Shown here piece by piece: positions 7,388-16,618 of a stretch of 33,930 nucleotides of DNA. The notes beneath the pieces were generated by a model. The model did not search any database, was not told where the DNA came from, and saw nothing but the letters and a program-made list of their open reading frames with translations. The translations under genes were made by a program, and so were the position numbers. This stretch comes from CAZCZZ01 sp964503335 (lineage in GTDB: Bacteria > Verrucomicrobiota > Kiritimatiellia > CAIVKH01): NCBI GenBank assembly GCA_964503335.1, contig CAZCZZ010000046.1:1-33930 (forward strand), in the 5' to 3' direction. Every line of letters begins with the position of its first letter. Position 1 is the stretch's first letter.

Positions 7388-10151
7388 GATTCGTCCTCCG
7401 ACTCGGGAACGCAGAGGTCCGGATGCGTCAGCGCCCAGCGCGCATCGAGCAGGTCGGGCGGGACTTCGAGCGTGGCGAGGGGGAGCANNNNNNNNNNNNN
7501 NNNNNNNNNNNNNNNNNNNNNNNNNNNNNNNNNNNNNNNNNNNNNNNNNNNNNNNNNNNNNNNNNNNNNNNNNNNNNNNNNNNNNNNTTGAAGTCCATGA
7601 CCCAATACACGCCGTCGGGGTTGAGATCCTCGCGGTCGCCGAGCACGAGGTCGATGCGGCCGGCGAGGCGGAGCTTCTTGCCGTTGGGCAGTGCGATTTC
7701 GACTGAAGAAGGAAGCTTCCACTCCGTCATCGCGTACGGCCACTTGTCGACCGTGGCGAGGCGGGAGACCAGTCGGTCGGCGAGCCACAGTGCCTGTTCC
7801 CAGTTTGATGTCCACCAATCCGGCAGGGAGCGCGACGCTTCGCTGTACGCGTTCTGAATGGTGCCCCGGGTTGAGTTGGCGACGGAGTGCAACTTCGACG
7901 CCATCTCGGCCGCGTTGCGCCGCGGCATCATCCGCTCGCTGCTCTTCTGCACCACTGCATCCTTCAACCACGCATGCACCCAGATGCCGCGCGCCATCAC
8001 GCTGCGATCATCATCCTCGGGCGTGTCGCGCGGTTCCACCTGCAGGATGCGTTCGAGGAAGATGCCGGCGGGGTCCTGCAGCACGCCCTGCCAGGTTTTG
8101 CAGGGCAGGGTGAGGGGGACGATCGGGGGCGAAGTGCGGGCGAAGTCGTAGGGGCCGAACGGCGCGAGCTCGCGTCGCGCATCGTACGCGATGCGCGGAG
8201 GCTGTAGGGGGTTAGGTTGTAGGCTGTAGGGTTCGGAGCCGGTGCGGAGCCAGGCGGCGGTGGCTTCTTGGAGCGCTAACATGGCGGGGTCGTTTAGTGT
8301 CTCTTCGCGATGGACGAAGTAGAGGTGGGAGAGGAGGTCGCTGGCGGGCAATACGCGGCCTTCGGCGCCGTCGCCTTCGAGCGATGCGGTGAGGGTGAGC
8401 GTGCCCTTTACGCCTTCGACGAGGTTGTAGAACTGGCGGCGGGCGATCGTGCGGAGTTCGCCGGGGCCGAGCAGCAAGGTGCGTCCGGGGCGCGCGGTGA
8501 GGTGGCCTTCGCCCTGACTGCCTTGGGTCAACGCGGCGCGATTCAGCTCGGTGACCGACACTTCGGAGAGGAACGCGGGGGCGTCGACACGCGGCGGCCA
8601 GCAGCCGTCGTTCATGCCGGTGAGGATGAGATGTTCCCACGGCAGGTCTTCCGCCATCGCGTATGGCAGCAACTGAACACGCGCGAGCGGGTGGCTTCCG
8701 GTCTTGTCGCGTTCCAGCGTGGTGGACGAGCACGCCGCTTCCAACCAGTCGAGCATCATGCCGCGCGTGAGCGGGTAGGCGCGGAGAGGGACGACGGAAG
8801 CCGCCTGGTGTTCGAGGCGATCGATGAGAGAGGTCCAGCCGAGCTGGTCCCAGAACTTCTTCGTCCGGTCGATGTACTTTGCGAATTCGTCGCTCGGATT
8901 GAGCGCGCCGAGTCGCGTGAAGACGTTGAAGCAGTGGTGAACGAGCGGGCCCTTCTGGTGTCGGATCCACGGGAACAGCACCTTGGGATCATCGGACAGC
9001 ACATGGTTGAAGGCCTCGCCGGTAAGTTGCTCGAATGCGTTGCGCTCGTCCTCCGTGGCGGAGACGGCAACCACCGCGCGCATCGTGGCGAGACCCGGCG
9101 AGCGCTGGTAGGCGATCCACCGGTTCAAGCGATCGCTATCGTCGTCCACCCGCGGCGTGTGGCCGAGTCCGTCGTAGTGTTCGATGCCCGACGCGCTGAG
9201 GCGGGCCGACACTTCACGGCTTAGCGGGCCGGGACCGTCGAAGAGCACGCCGATGCGTCCGTGTCCGCCCTCCGCGACAAGTCCGGCGATACGCGCCGTG
9301 ATCGCGCGCGATTCCTCGGCGAGGTTGCGTCCGATCAGGACCGTCGCATCCGGCTCATCCGCATTCGCCGCGACATCCGGTGTCTCCATCCGTTCGACGA
9401 GCGCGCGGAAGGGTCCGGCCGCGTCGGCATCATCGCCGGGCGCACTCTCCCCGAACGCCTGCTCCCAGGTTCCAACCCACGCCTGGTCCAGCGCCTCCGC
9501 TTTTACGCGCGGATTGGTGAGCAGGATTTCCGCGTGGGAAGCGGAACGTGTCGCAGCGGACAGCAGAGGCCATATCGACCAATGCGCGGCGTTGAAGCCC
9601 CAGACGAGGATGCGATCGATGCAAGGCGCGGGCGGTTCTGCGAAGAGCGACCAGTCGGTGGCCTGCACGGTATGCCACTGGATCTTTTCCAGTTCCTGCG
9701 CGAACTCCTTCGCGAGAGCGGAGGCGGCTTTGACGTTGAGGACATCCGGTGCGACGCCTGCGGCAGAGAGTTGATCGAGCGTGCGGAGCAGGCGCGACGG
9801 CTCGCGGGATATGGACCGATACGTCGGATCGGACGGATTTCGCGCTGCCATCGCGGCAAGGACGAGATGAAGATGTTCGCGAACGGGGAGGGGGCTTGCG
9901 TTGCCGCGCTGGGCGAGGAGGTGTCGCCGCGCATCGCCGGGGAGCCAGAAGCGGACCGCCGCCAGCGGGATGTTCGCTTCGAGCAGCTTTGTTTTCACCG
10001 CGGCGTGAGCCGCGCGCGAAGGCATGAGGACGGCCCAGGGCTTTTCGCTCCGCCATGCGTCGCTGGAAGCATCGCGAAACCATTCCGACGCCACGTTGTT
10101 CCAGAACCCGTCGAACGACGCCCCGAAGTGAAGTTGGACATGGCTGGCCAT
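7384..10151 (-). CDS. addB: AddB-like nuclease / inactivated helicase subunit (interrupted by assembly gap)
   Basis: 854 residues are readable from the ATG at 10151 to the gap at 7587. After the gap, the frame ending in a TGA at 7384-7386 gives a plausible 33-residue tail (LPLATLEVPPDLL to PESEDES), so gene and gap together span 7384-10151. The N-terminal part has the AddB-type inactivated helicase fold without a convincing Walker A. Just before the gap the reading AGRIDLVLG followed by VYWVMDF matches the first PD-(D/E)XK motifs; the K and QxxxY would fall in the gap. The Fe-S cysteines of classical AddB are not evident in the visible part. The stop overlaps the addA start, and the pair forms an operon. 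No clear Shine-Dalgarno precedes 10151; an inverted-repeat element begins 12 bp upstream. Confidence 0.85.
7488..7587. other. Assembly gap (100 N) inside addB
   Basis: Exactly 100 Ns, the conventional placeholder for a gap of unknown size, so the reading frame cannot be carried across by counting. It hides the catalytic core of the addB nuclease domain. Confidence 0.99.
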
Positions 10152-10162
10152 GGACTGAATTC

Positions 10163-10266
10163 TTTAACCACGAATGAACACGAATGAACACGAATAAATG
10201 ATGAGGAATCAGATCCGGGGGCACAGATCTGCATTCGTGTCTATTCGTGTGCATTCGTGGTTGAAA
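10163..10266. repeat. Inverted-repeat element of 10-bp-phased CACGAAT units (copy 1)
   Basis: The left arm (10163-10195) holds three CACGAAT units at 10-bp intervals after TTTAAC. The right arm (10233-10266) holds three ATTCGTG units at 10-bp intervals and ends in GTTGAAA, its near-perfect inverse. The 37-bp spacer contains a smaller inverted pair, AGATC (10211-10215) and GATCT (10226-10230). The element fills most of the space between the divergent addB and argC genes and could fold into a long hairpin or cruciform. Another copy is at 20290-20400 and a half-copy at 4307-4340. Confidence 0.85.
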
Positions 10267-10325
10267 CATCCGAATTCTTGAATTCCTTGCAGGGTCCTTC
10301 ATACTTCGCCTTTCGGAGTCTCATT

Positions 10326-11384
10326 ATGATCAAGGCGAAGATAGTTGGGGCGGGTGGGTATGGCGGCGTGGGCATTACGGAGCTTTTGCTTTCGCATCCT
10401 GAGGTGAAGATCACGACGCTGGTGGCGGCGACCGAGACCGGGATGAAGATCAGCGATCTGTATCCGCATCTCGCGGGCTTCTGCGACCTGCCGATTCTGA
10501 CGCCGGATGATCCGAAAGGACACGAGCCCGCGGACGTGGTCTTCTTCTCCACGCCGGACGGCGTTGGCATGGTGCAGGCGCGGCACGAGCTCGCGAAGGG
10601 CGCGAAGGTCATTGATTACAGTGGTGATTTCCGGTTCGGCACGATCGAGGAATATGTCGAGTACGCGACGCGGATCGGGAAGCCGACCGACCACAAGTCG
10701 CCCGATCTTCTCCCGCAGTCCGTCTACGGTGTTCCCGAATTGCGGCGGGATCAGATCACGACGAATACAAAGCTGGTGGGCAACCCCGGCTGCTTCGCCG
10801 TCGGCGTCGAGATCGGTCTCGCCCCCGCGGTGAAGAACAAGCTCATCGACCCGAAGAGCATCATCTGTGATTGCAAGAGCGCGGTGTCGGGTGCGGGCAA
10901 GAAGCCCTCGCCCGGGTTCCACTATCCGGCGCGGTACGACAACATGAATGCGTACCGGTTGAGCGGACACCAGCACGCGGTCGAAGTAGAGCGGGAAATG
11001 CGGCGGTTGGCCGGTGGAGATGTCGCGATTCTCTTCACGATGCAAGTTGTGCCGGCGTGTCGCGGTATTTTGTCGTGCCTCTACGGAACGCTCGCGCCCG
11101 GCGTGACGATCACGCAGGTCATGGAGGCGTACAAGACGTTCCATGCGGGCAACCGGTTTGTCCGGATCTACGACAGCAAGGCGAACATCGGGACCGCGAA
11201 CGTGCGGGGCAGCAATTACTGCAACCTGATCGTGGACGTCGATGCGCGGACCAACAAGCTGCGGGTCATTTCGCACATCGACAACCTGATGAAGGGCCAG
11301 GCGGGCAGCGCCCTGCAGAACATGAACCTCATCTTCGGCTTCCCCGAAGAGATGGGTCTCGACCGGCCCGGGCAGTATCCGTAG
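10326..11384 (+). CDS. argC: N-acetyl-gamma-glutamyl-phosphate reductase
   Basis: 352 aa. ArgC reduces N-acetyl-glutamyl-5-phosphate to the semialdehyde with NADPH, the third step of arginine biosynthesis. The N-terminus carries the nucleotide-binding glycine motif VGAGGYGGVG. The catalytic cysteine is C156 in the family motif GNPGCF, followed by the conserved SAVSGAGKK stretch and the GHQHAVEVE region that holds the active-site histidine. Length matches the family. The ATG at 10326 is preferred because GGAG lies 7 nt upstream and the nucleotide-binding strand starts immediately after. A weak promoter candidate (TTGAAT at 10278, CATACT at 10300, 16-bp spacer) lies between the inverted-repeat element and the gene. 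No other arginine genes are visible; the downstream region is lost in the gap. Confidence 0.95.
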   Translation: MIKAKIVGAGGYGGVGITELLLSHPEVKITTLVAATETGMKISDLYPHLAGFCDLPILTPDDPKGHEPADVVFFSTPDGVGMVQARHELAKGAKVIDYSGDFRFGTIEEYVEYATRIGKPTDHKSPDLLPQSVYGVPELRRDQITTNTKLVGNPGCFAVGVEIGLAPAVKNKLIDPKSIICDCKSAVSGAGKKPSPGFHYPARYDNMNAYRLSGHQHAVEVEREMRRLAGGDVAILFTMQVVPACRGILSCLYGTLAPGVTITQVMEAYKTFHAGNRFVRIYDSKANIGTANVRGSNYCNLIVDVDARTNKLRVISHIDNLMKGQAGSALQNMNLIFGFPEEMGLDRPGQYP

Positions 11385-11386
11385 GC

Positions 11387-11486
11387 NNNNNNNNNNNNNN
11401 NNNNNNNNNNNNNNNNNNNNNNNNNNNNNNNNNNNNNNNNNNNNNNNNNNNNNNNNNNNNNNNNNNNNNNNNNNNNNNNNNNNNNN
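11387..11486. other. Assembly gap (100 N) downstream of argC
   Basis: A 100-N placeholder of unknown true size. The 117 bp between it and the porin gene contain no ORF or terminator that I can support, so the promoter of the following six-gene run may lie inside the gap or in this short leader. Confidence 0.99.
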
Positions 11487-11603
11487 CACCTCTTGCATGA
11501 CGCGGGCGATCTTCAACTTTAGGTTTGGACCCGTGGGGGGTCTGCGCCTACACTCCGCAGGCACAAGGGATCGTTTGGCATCCTTGCTGCTAGGAGATGT
11601 AGT

Positions 11604-12866
11604 ATGAATACCGTCCGGTCATTTCTGTACACACTCACCGTCCTCTCACTCCTCGCGCTACCTGTTGCAAGGGCGGAAGATCCGGCGGATATGGAGGCGA
11701 TGATCTACGTCCTCAACGAGGAGATCGCCAAGCTCAAGGAGCAACTCGGTACCCTCGAGAAGAAGGTAGCGGCTGTCGATGCGCCAGCCATGAAGAAGGC
11801 CCCCGCATCCGTTTCGCTGGGCGAGGACATTGTGCTGGGCGGGCAGGGTGCCGTGGCGTATTTCGACACGGAGCCTGAGGGACAGTTTCCCAACAACGAA
11901 TTCCGCGCGGACGACATGTGGCTGACGCTCGATGCGCGGCTCGCCGAAAACGTGTTCTTCTTCGGGCAGGTGTTGATCTATCAGCGCGAGTCGAACGACC
12001 AGAACCTGCGCATGGGTGAGCTCTACCTCGACTTTGAGGATATCTCGCGTCTGTGGAGTCGCGAGTACCCGCTCACGCTGCGGGTGGGCCGCTTTGATAT
12101 TCCCTATGGTGAGGAATACATCACGCGCGACCCGCTGAAGAATGCGCTGATCTCGCACTCGCTTGCCGACTTCTGGGGCACCGACGAGGGCGTGGAACTC
12201 TTCGGAAGTGCCGGCCCGTTTGACTATGCCTTTGCCGTGCAGAACGGCGGATACGATTCAATCAAGGATGGGGACCCGGACAAGTCGCTCGTAGGCCGCG
12301 TCGGCGTGCAGGCCATGGACAATCTTCGGATCAGCGCCAGCGCCATGCGCACGGGCGATATCGATATCGAAAACGATGAATGCACCGAGATGTGGTTTGG
12401 CAACAGCTACCTCCATTCGCTCGGCGGCGCGGAAACGACGGAGGAATTCAGCTACGACATGGCGCAGCTCGACGCGCGGCTCACGTGGGAAGGCGGACAC
12501 GCCATCGGTTCCGTAGGCACCATCGCCTACAAGGACGACGACACGGCTGCGGAACACGACAACGACGCAGCGTACTACAGCGTCGAAGCATCGCAGGATT
12601 TGTTCACCAAATGGTTTGCCGCGGCGCGGTACAGCGCCGTTCATTCGTCGGACGGTTTCCCCGTCCTCGGCCAGGCGGGCTACAACCCGGTTTTCACCGA
12701 TCTCCTAGTCGACGACATCTATCGGCTCAGCCTCGGCGTTGGCTACCGCTGGAGCGACCAGATCGTGTTGAAGACGGAATACAGCCTCGAGCGCGGAGAT
12801 CGCACCGATGGTGGCGACCTCGATGAACAGGATCAGTTTGCGGCGCAGGCCGCGTTTGGATTCTGA
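11604..12866 (+). CDS. Outer-membrane porin-like beta-barrel protein
   Basis: 420 aa. A signal peptide occupies residues 1-24 (cut after PVARA), followed by a short coiled coil (about 28-60, MEAMIYVLNEEIAKLKEQLGTLEKK in pattern) as in many trimeric porins. The remainder has alternating polar/hydrophobic strands with aromatic girdle residues and ends in phenylalanine (AAFGF), the recognition signal for the BAM outer-membrane assembly machine. The strand pattern resembles phosphate- or LbtU-type porins, but the solute is unknown. AGGAGA lies 7 nt before the ATG. Its stop shares a base with the start of the cupredoxin gene (TGATG), so the two are translationally coupled. A porin placed before a secreted copper protein suggests a role in metal, redox or substrate passage across the outer membrane; that link is inference. 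Confidence 0.8.
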   Translation: MNTVRSFLYTLTVLSLLALPVARAEDPADMEAMIYVLNEEIAKLKEQLGTLEKKVAAVDAPAMKKAPASVSLGEDIVLGGQGAVAYFDTEPEGQFPNNEFRADDMWLTLDARLAENVFFFGQVLIYQRESNDQNLRMGELYLDFEDISRLWSREYPLTLRVGRFDIPYGEEYITRDPLKNALISHSLADFWGTDEGVELFGSAGPFDYAFAVQNGGYDSIKDGDPDKSLVGRVGVQAMDNLRISASAMRTGDIDIENDECTEMWFGNSYLHSLGGAETTEEFSYDMAQLDARLTWEGGHAIGSVGTIAYKDDDTAAEHDNDAAYYSVEASQDLFTKWFAAARYSAVHSSDGFPVLGQAGYNPVFTDLLVDDIYRLSLGVGYRWSDQIVLKTEYSLERGDRTDGGDLDEQDQFAAQAAFGF

Positions 12867-13543
12867 TGCAAAAAACATGGACCCTGGCTCTTCTGTTTGC
12901 GCTGCTATGGTCCGCCCGGGCGGATGCCGGAACCATATTGGGTGAAGTCACGGCGAAGGGCCGCGATCTGCCGGGCGGCGCCGGTGGCGGTGCGTACGAC
13001 AGCAAGAAGTACAAGTTCATCGAGAAGATGGACTACGACGAAGTCACCGAATTCGTGGTTTACATCGAGGCCCCCTACAGCGCCGACTTCGCCAAGTTCG
13101 CCAAGTCACAGCGCGTCGTCGTACAGGAGAACGCCACGTTCTCGCCTCGCGTCATGCCCATCCTCGTCGGCACGGAGGTCGAGTGGCCGAACGAGGACGA
13201 CATCTATCACAACGTCTTCTCCTTCTCGCAGACCAAGCAGTTCGACCTGGGCCTCTATAAGGACGAGATCAAGAAGGTGGTTTTCGACAAGCCGGGCCGC
13301 ATCGACGTCTTCTGCTCCATCCACAAGAACATGAGCTGCATCATCCTCGTGCTGGAGAATCCCTGGTTCGCGGCGACGGACGCGGATCGGCGATACGAGA
13401 TCAAGGATGTGCCCGCCGGAACCTACAAGCTCACGGCATGGCACGAGCGCATGCCGCCGCAGACGGTGGATGTGACGGTTCCTGAGGAGGGGTCGGTCAC
13501 CGTTGATTTCGACATGGGAATCAAGGGTCTCCCCACATACTAA
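12866..13543 (+). CDS. Secreted cupredoxin (plastocyanin-like) with C-terminal carboxypeptidase-regulatory-like domain
   Basis: 225 aa. Residues 1-20 form a signal peptide, so the protein acts in the periplasm or at the surface. The cupredoxin domain shows all four type 1 copper ligands: H115 (DDIYHNVF), C150, H153 and M156 (FCSIHKNM). The short C-x2-H-x2-M spacing is that of plastocyanin-like proteins often annotated near methylamine utilisation genes. Residues about 170-222 (RYEIKDVPAGTYKLTAW) form a beta-sandwich of the carboxypeptidase regulatory type. It probably carries one electron or binds copper. It overlaps the porin stop by one base and is followed after 1 bp by the sensor kinase, which may sense the process this protein serves. 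Confidence 0.88.
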   Translation: MQKTWTLALLFALLWSARADAGTILGEVTAKGRDLPGGAGGGAYDSKKYKFIEKMDYDEVTEFVVYIEAPYSADFAKFAKSQRVVVQENATFSPRVMPILVGTEVEWPNEDDIYHNVFSFSQTKQFDLGLYKDEIKKVVFDKPGRIDVFCSIHKNMSCIILVLENPWFAATDADRRYEIKDVPAGTYKLTAWHERMPPQTVDVTVPEEGSVTVDFDMGIKGLPTY

Positions 13544-13544
13544 G

Positions 13545-15779
13545 ATGACAAAGACGATGCAAAGAATTCGCGCAGGGTTTCAGACCAAGGTCCTGATCCC
13601 TGTGATCATCGTCATGGTCAGCCTTGTCGCCGCGACGCTGATCATCGTCAACGAGCGCATCATCACGTCGGTCGAGCGCGACATGTCGCAGAAGCTGCTC
13701 ACCGCGGATGCGGTTTTCCGGAACTTCCAGAAGATTCGCGTGAAGAGCCTCGTCCTTCGCTACAAGAACATCTCCAACGAGCCGCGTTTTCGCGCTGTCG
13801 TGCAATTGCCCGACCCGAATACGGTCCGCTTCACGCTCGGCGAGCTGGTCGAGCAGGCGGAGCTCGGCGCGGACCTCGTCGCCTTCGCGGGCGCGGCGGA
13901 TGAACCCGTCATCTCGGTGGCGCAGGATCCGAGAGTGGATCGCGAAGCGCTGCTGACGCACTTTGCCGACGGCATCGAGGAGGCGCGGACGGGGCAGCCT
14001 GTCGGCGATCTCGTAGTGCTGGGCGACCGTCTCTATGACATGGTCGGCGTACCTGTGATGGTGGGCGAGCGCGTCATCGGAGCTTTCATCGTCGGCAGCG
14101 AGATGGGCGAGGAAGCCGTGGCGCGCGAGATGAGCCAGCTCACCGATTGCGAAATCGCGTTTCTTGCGAACGGGCGGACGCTGCTGACGACCGTAAAGAC
14201 GCCTGGTGCGAACGAGAGCATCGCCGCGATCTATGCCGCGCGGGCGCGGGCCGAGGTGTCGAAGACGCTGCTGGGAACGGACCACTATCTCGCGCTCGCC
14301 AACCGGTTGCCGACGCGGAATGCAGGCACCGATATCGGATATGTCCTTCTTTCCTCCTATGAAGATGTGCTGATGGGCCTGCGCGAGACACAGCGCACGC
14401 TGCTGACGGTCGGCCTGCTCGGAACGCTCCTGGGGGCGACATTCATCTGGTACATCATTCGCAGCGTGACGCGTCCGCTGCGCTCCCTGCGCGATAGCGC
14501 TGAAGCCGTCGGCAAGGGCGACTACTCGCAGCGCGTCGTCGTGTCTTCGCGCGACGAGGTGGGCGACCTGTCGCAGGTGTTCAACCAGATGACCACGAAC
14601 GTCCAGGCGTCGCGCAACGAACTGGAGCGGACGCTTGAAACCTTGAAGGTGACGCAGGAGCAACTGATCCAGCGCGAGAAGCTGTCGGCCATCGGCGAAT
14701 TCGTGGCCGGTGTCACGCACGAGCTGAACAACCCGCTCACGTCTGTCGTGGGCTATTCTGAACTGCTCCAGCTTTCGCCGCTCGACGAAACGCAGGCGCG
14801 CGACGTGAACGCCATCGTGACCGGGGCGAAGCGCTGCCAGAAGATCGTGCAGAACCTCCTGAGCTTTGCGCGCCAGCACAAGGCGGAGAAGAAGCCGGCG
14901 AACATCAACGACGTCATGCAGAGCGTGCTGGAGTTCATGCAGTACGATTTGCGCACGAGCAATATCGCCGTCGAGACGCGTTTCGGCGAGAACCTGCCGC
15001 GCGTGCTGATCGATGCGCACCAGGTGCAGCAGGTCTTCGTGAACATCATCCAGAACGGGCGCCAGGCGATTGAATCGTTCAGGCCCGACGGCAGGATGAC
15101 GATCACGACAGAGGCCGTGGAGGGCGTCGTTCGCGTGACGCTGCAGGACAATGGTCCGGGCATTTCGGCGGAAAACGTGTCGCGCATCTTCGATCCCTTC
15201 TTCACGACCAAACCGGTGGGCAAGGGCACGGGACTCGGGCTGAGCCTCTCCTACGGCATCATCAAGGAGCACGGCGGTTCGATCGATGTGAAGAGCACCG
15301 TGGGGCAGGGCGCCGCGTTTATTATTGAGCTCCCGATCTGCATCGCGTCCCAGGCGTCAGGCCAGACTCAGTCCGGCATTGCCCGTCGCGTTCAGAATCC
15401 AAACGAAGGAGCCGGCCGTCGCATCCTGGTGATCGACGACGAATCCGGCATCGTGGAGTTCGTTCGCGATGCGCTGGTGAAATCAGGCTACACCGTTGAA
15501 GTTGAAACCAGCGGCGAAGCCGCGGTGAAGCGACTCACAAACGAAGCTTTCGATCTCGTCGTGTGCGACATGAAGATGCCCGGCCTGAACGGCCAGCAGA
15601 CGTTTGAGAAGATCAATGCCGGCAACACCACCGTGGCGCAGCGCTTCGTGTTCATGACCGGCGACGTGATGAACCAGCGGCACCAGGAATTCTTCCAGAA
15701 GTACAAACTCACGTGCCTCCCGAAACCCTTCACGATCGAAGAAATCCGTCAGGCCGTCGCCCGCGCTATTGCGACCTGA
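13545..15779 (+). CDS. Membrane-bound hybrid histidine kinase with C-terminal receiver domain
   Basis: 744 aa. A first membrane helix (about 14-35) and a second (about 285-305) bracket a periplasmic sensor of about 250 residues with a Cache-like pattern. A HAMP linker follows (about 305-357), then a dimerisation/phosphoacceptor domain with H392 in the motif THELNNPL, an ATPase domain with DNGPGIS, FDPFFTTKPVGKGTGLGLS, and a receiver domain with VIDDE and phosphoacceptor D675 (VVCDMKMPG). The kinase relays a periplasmic signal by His-Asp phosphotransfer; no DNA-binding output domain or partner regulator is encoded nearby. The ATG at 13545 is 1 bp after the cupredoxin stop; an upstream in-frame alternative lies inside that gene and would add a non-membrane tail. 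Only 21 bp separate it from the ADP-ribosylglycohydrolase gene. Confidence 0.92.
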   Translation: MTKTMQRIRAGFQTKVLIPVIIVMVSLVAATLIIVNERIITSVERDMSQKLLTADAVFRNFQKIRVKSLVLRYKNISNEPRFRAVVQLPDPNTVRFTLGELVEQAELGADLVAFAGAADEPVISVAQDPRVDREALLTHFADGIEEARTGQPVGDLVVLGDRLYDMVGVPVMVGERVIGAFIVGSEMGEEAVAREMSQLTDCEIAFLANGRTLLTTVKTPGANESIAAIYAARARAEVSKTLLGTDHYLALANRLPTRNAGTDIGYVLLSSYEDVLMGLRETQRTLLTVGLLGTLLGATFIWYIIRSVTRPLRSLRDSAEAVGKGDYSQRVVVSSRDEVGDLSQVFNQMTTNVQASRNELERTLETLKVTQEQLIQREKLSAIGEFVAGVTHELNNPLTSVVGYSELLQLSPLDETQARDVNAIVTGAKRCQKIVQNLLSFARQHKAEKKPANINDVMQSVLEFMQYDLRTSNIAVETRFGENLPRVLIDAHQVQQVFVNIIQNGRQAIESFRPDGRMTITTEAVEGVVRVTLQDNGPGISAENVSRIFDPFFTTKPVGKGTGLGLSLSYGIIKEHGGSIDVKSTVGQGAAFIIELPICIASQASGQTQSGIARRVQNPNEGAGRRILVIDDESGIVEFVRDALVKSGYTVEVETSGEAAVKRLTNEAFDLVVCDMKMPGLNGQQTFEKINAGNTTVAQRFVFMTGDVMNQRHQEFFQKYKLTCLPKPFTIEEIRQAVARAIAT

Positions 15780-15800
15780 CATCCGACATAAGGAAGCGTG

Positions 15801-16607
15801 ATGCTCGGCGCTATCGCGGGTGACATCATTGGCTCGGTCTACGAGAACTTCCGGACGAAGAAGAAGGACTTCCGTCTCTTCACGCCTGTCTCCACCTACA
15901 CCGATGACACGGTGCTGACCGTTGCGGTCGCGGACGCCATCCTGAACGGCGCGGATTACGGAACCACGATCAAGTCCTACGCGCGCCAGCATCCGCTCCG
16001 GGGCTACGGGCCGAAGTTCCTGCTTTGGATGATGAGTCCGTCGATGGAGCCTTACAACAGCCTCGGCAACGGATCCGCCATGCGGGTCAGTCCGGTGGCG
16101 CACGCCTTTGGGTCGGAGACCGAAGTGCTCGAACAAGCGGCGAAAAGCGCTGCCTGTACCCACAACCACCCCGAGGGCATCAGGGGCGCGCAAGCCGTGG
16201 CTCACGCCGTGTTCCTGGCCAGGAATGGAGCGGGGAAGGACCAGATCAAGGACACGATAACGGCGCGCCACGGGTATGATCTTTCGCGGCGGCTTGATGC
16301 CATTCGCCCGGCGTACACCGTGGACCTGACGTGTGCCGGGTCGGTGCCGGAAGCCATCATCGCCTTCCTCGAATCGAATGACTTCGAGGACTGTATCCGG
16401 AACGCCGTATCCCTGGGCGGCGATGCCGACACGCAGGCGGCGATTGCGGGCGCCATCGCAGAACCCTTCTATGGTGGCGTTCCCGGAGAAATCCTGTGTG
16501 AAGTAAGTAAGCGATTGAATCCCGGCTTCAAGGAGACAATGATCCGATTCTATGAACGATTCGGAATGGGGGACGTTGAATCCGTAGCCGAAATCTTCAA
16601 ACGCTGA
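15801..16607 (+). CDS. ADP-ribosylglycohydrolase (DraG/ARH-like)
   Basis: 268 aa. The family binds two magnesium ions and removes ADP-ribose from modified arginines or related acceptors. The N-terminal motif AGDIIGSVYE and the first metal-binding segment T34-D35-D36-T37 (TYTDDTVLT) are present, as is the C-terminal metal site GGDADTQAAIAG with D208 and D210. The full-length alpha-helical fold fits DraG. The ATG at 15801 has AAGGAA about 8 nt upstream; the overlapping GTG one codon earlier is less likely. It starts 21 bp after the kinase stop and is followed 11 bp later by the SPFH gene. With the NAD-kinase-like gene this suggests a local module acting on ADP-ribose or NAD; no ADP-ribosyltransferase is visible in the window. 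Confidence 0.9.
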   Translation: MLGAIAGDIIGSVYENFRTKKKDFRLFTPVSTYTDDTVLTVAVADAILNGADYGTTIKSYARQHPLRGYGPKFLLWMMSPSMEPYNSLGNGSAMRVSPVAHAFGSETEVLEQAAKSAACTHNHPEGIRGAQAVAHAVFLARNGAGKDQIKDTITARHGYDLSRRLDAIRPAYTVDLTCAGSVPEAIIAFLESNDFEDCIRNAVSLGGDADTQAAIAGAIAEPFYGGVPGEILCEVSKRLNPGFKETMIRFYERFGMGDVESVAEIFKR

Positions 16608-16618
16608 GGAGGGTGTCT

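Noticed and set aside
8310..9224. Long plus-strand frames opposite addB and addA (also 6815-7591 and 9261-10187).
   Set aside because: High-GC shadow frames; the minus-strand frames carry the helicase and nuclease motifs.
10163..10266. The CACGAAT tandem units as a CRISPR array.
   Set aside because: Units are 7 bp at 10-bp period with no 25-40 bp repeats, no spacers of uniform length and no cas genes.
11576..11591. A second sigma-54-like element, TGGCATCCTTGCTGC, upstream of the porin gene with correct GG-N10-GC spacing.
   Set aside because: It would place the transcript start about at the ATG (11604), removing the AGGAG ribosome site from the mRNA, and it departs from consensus at several positions.
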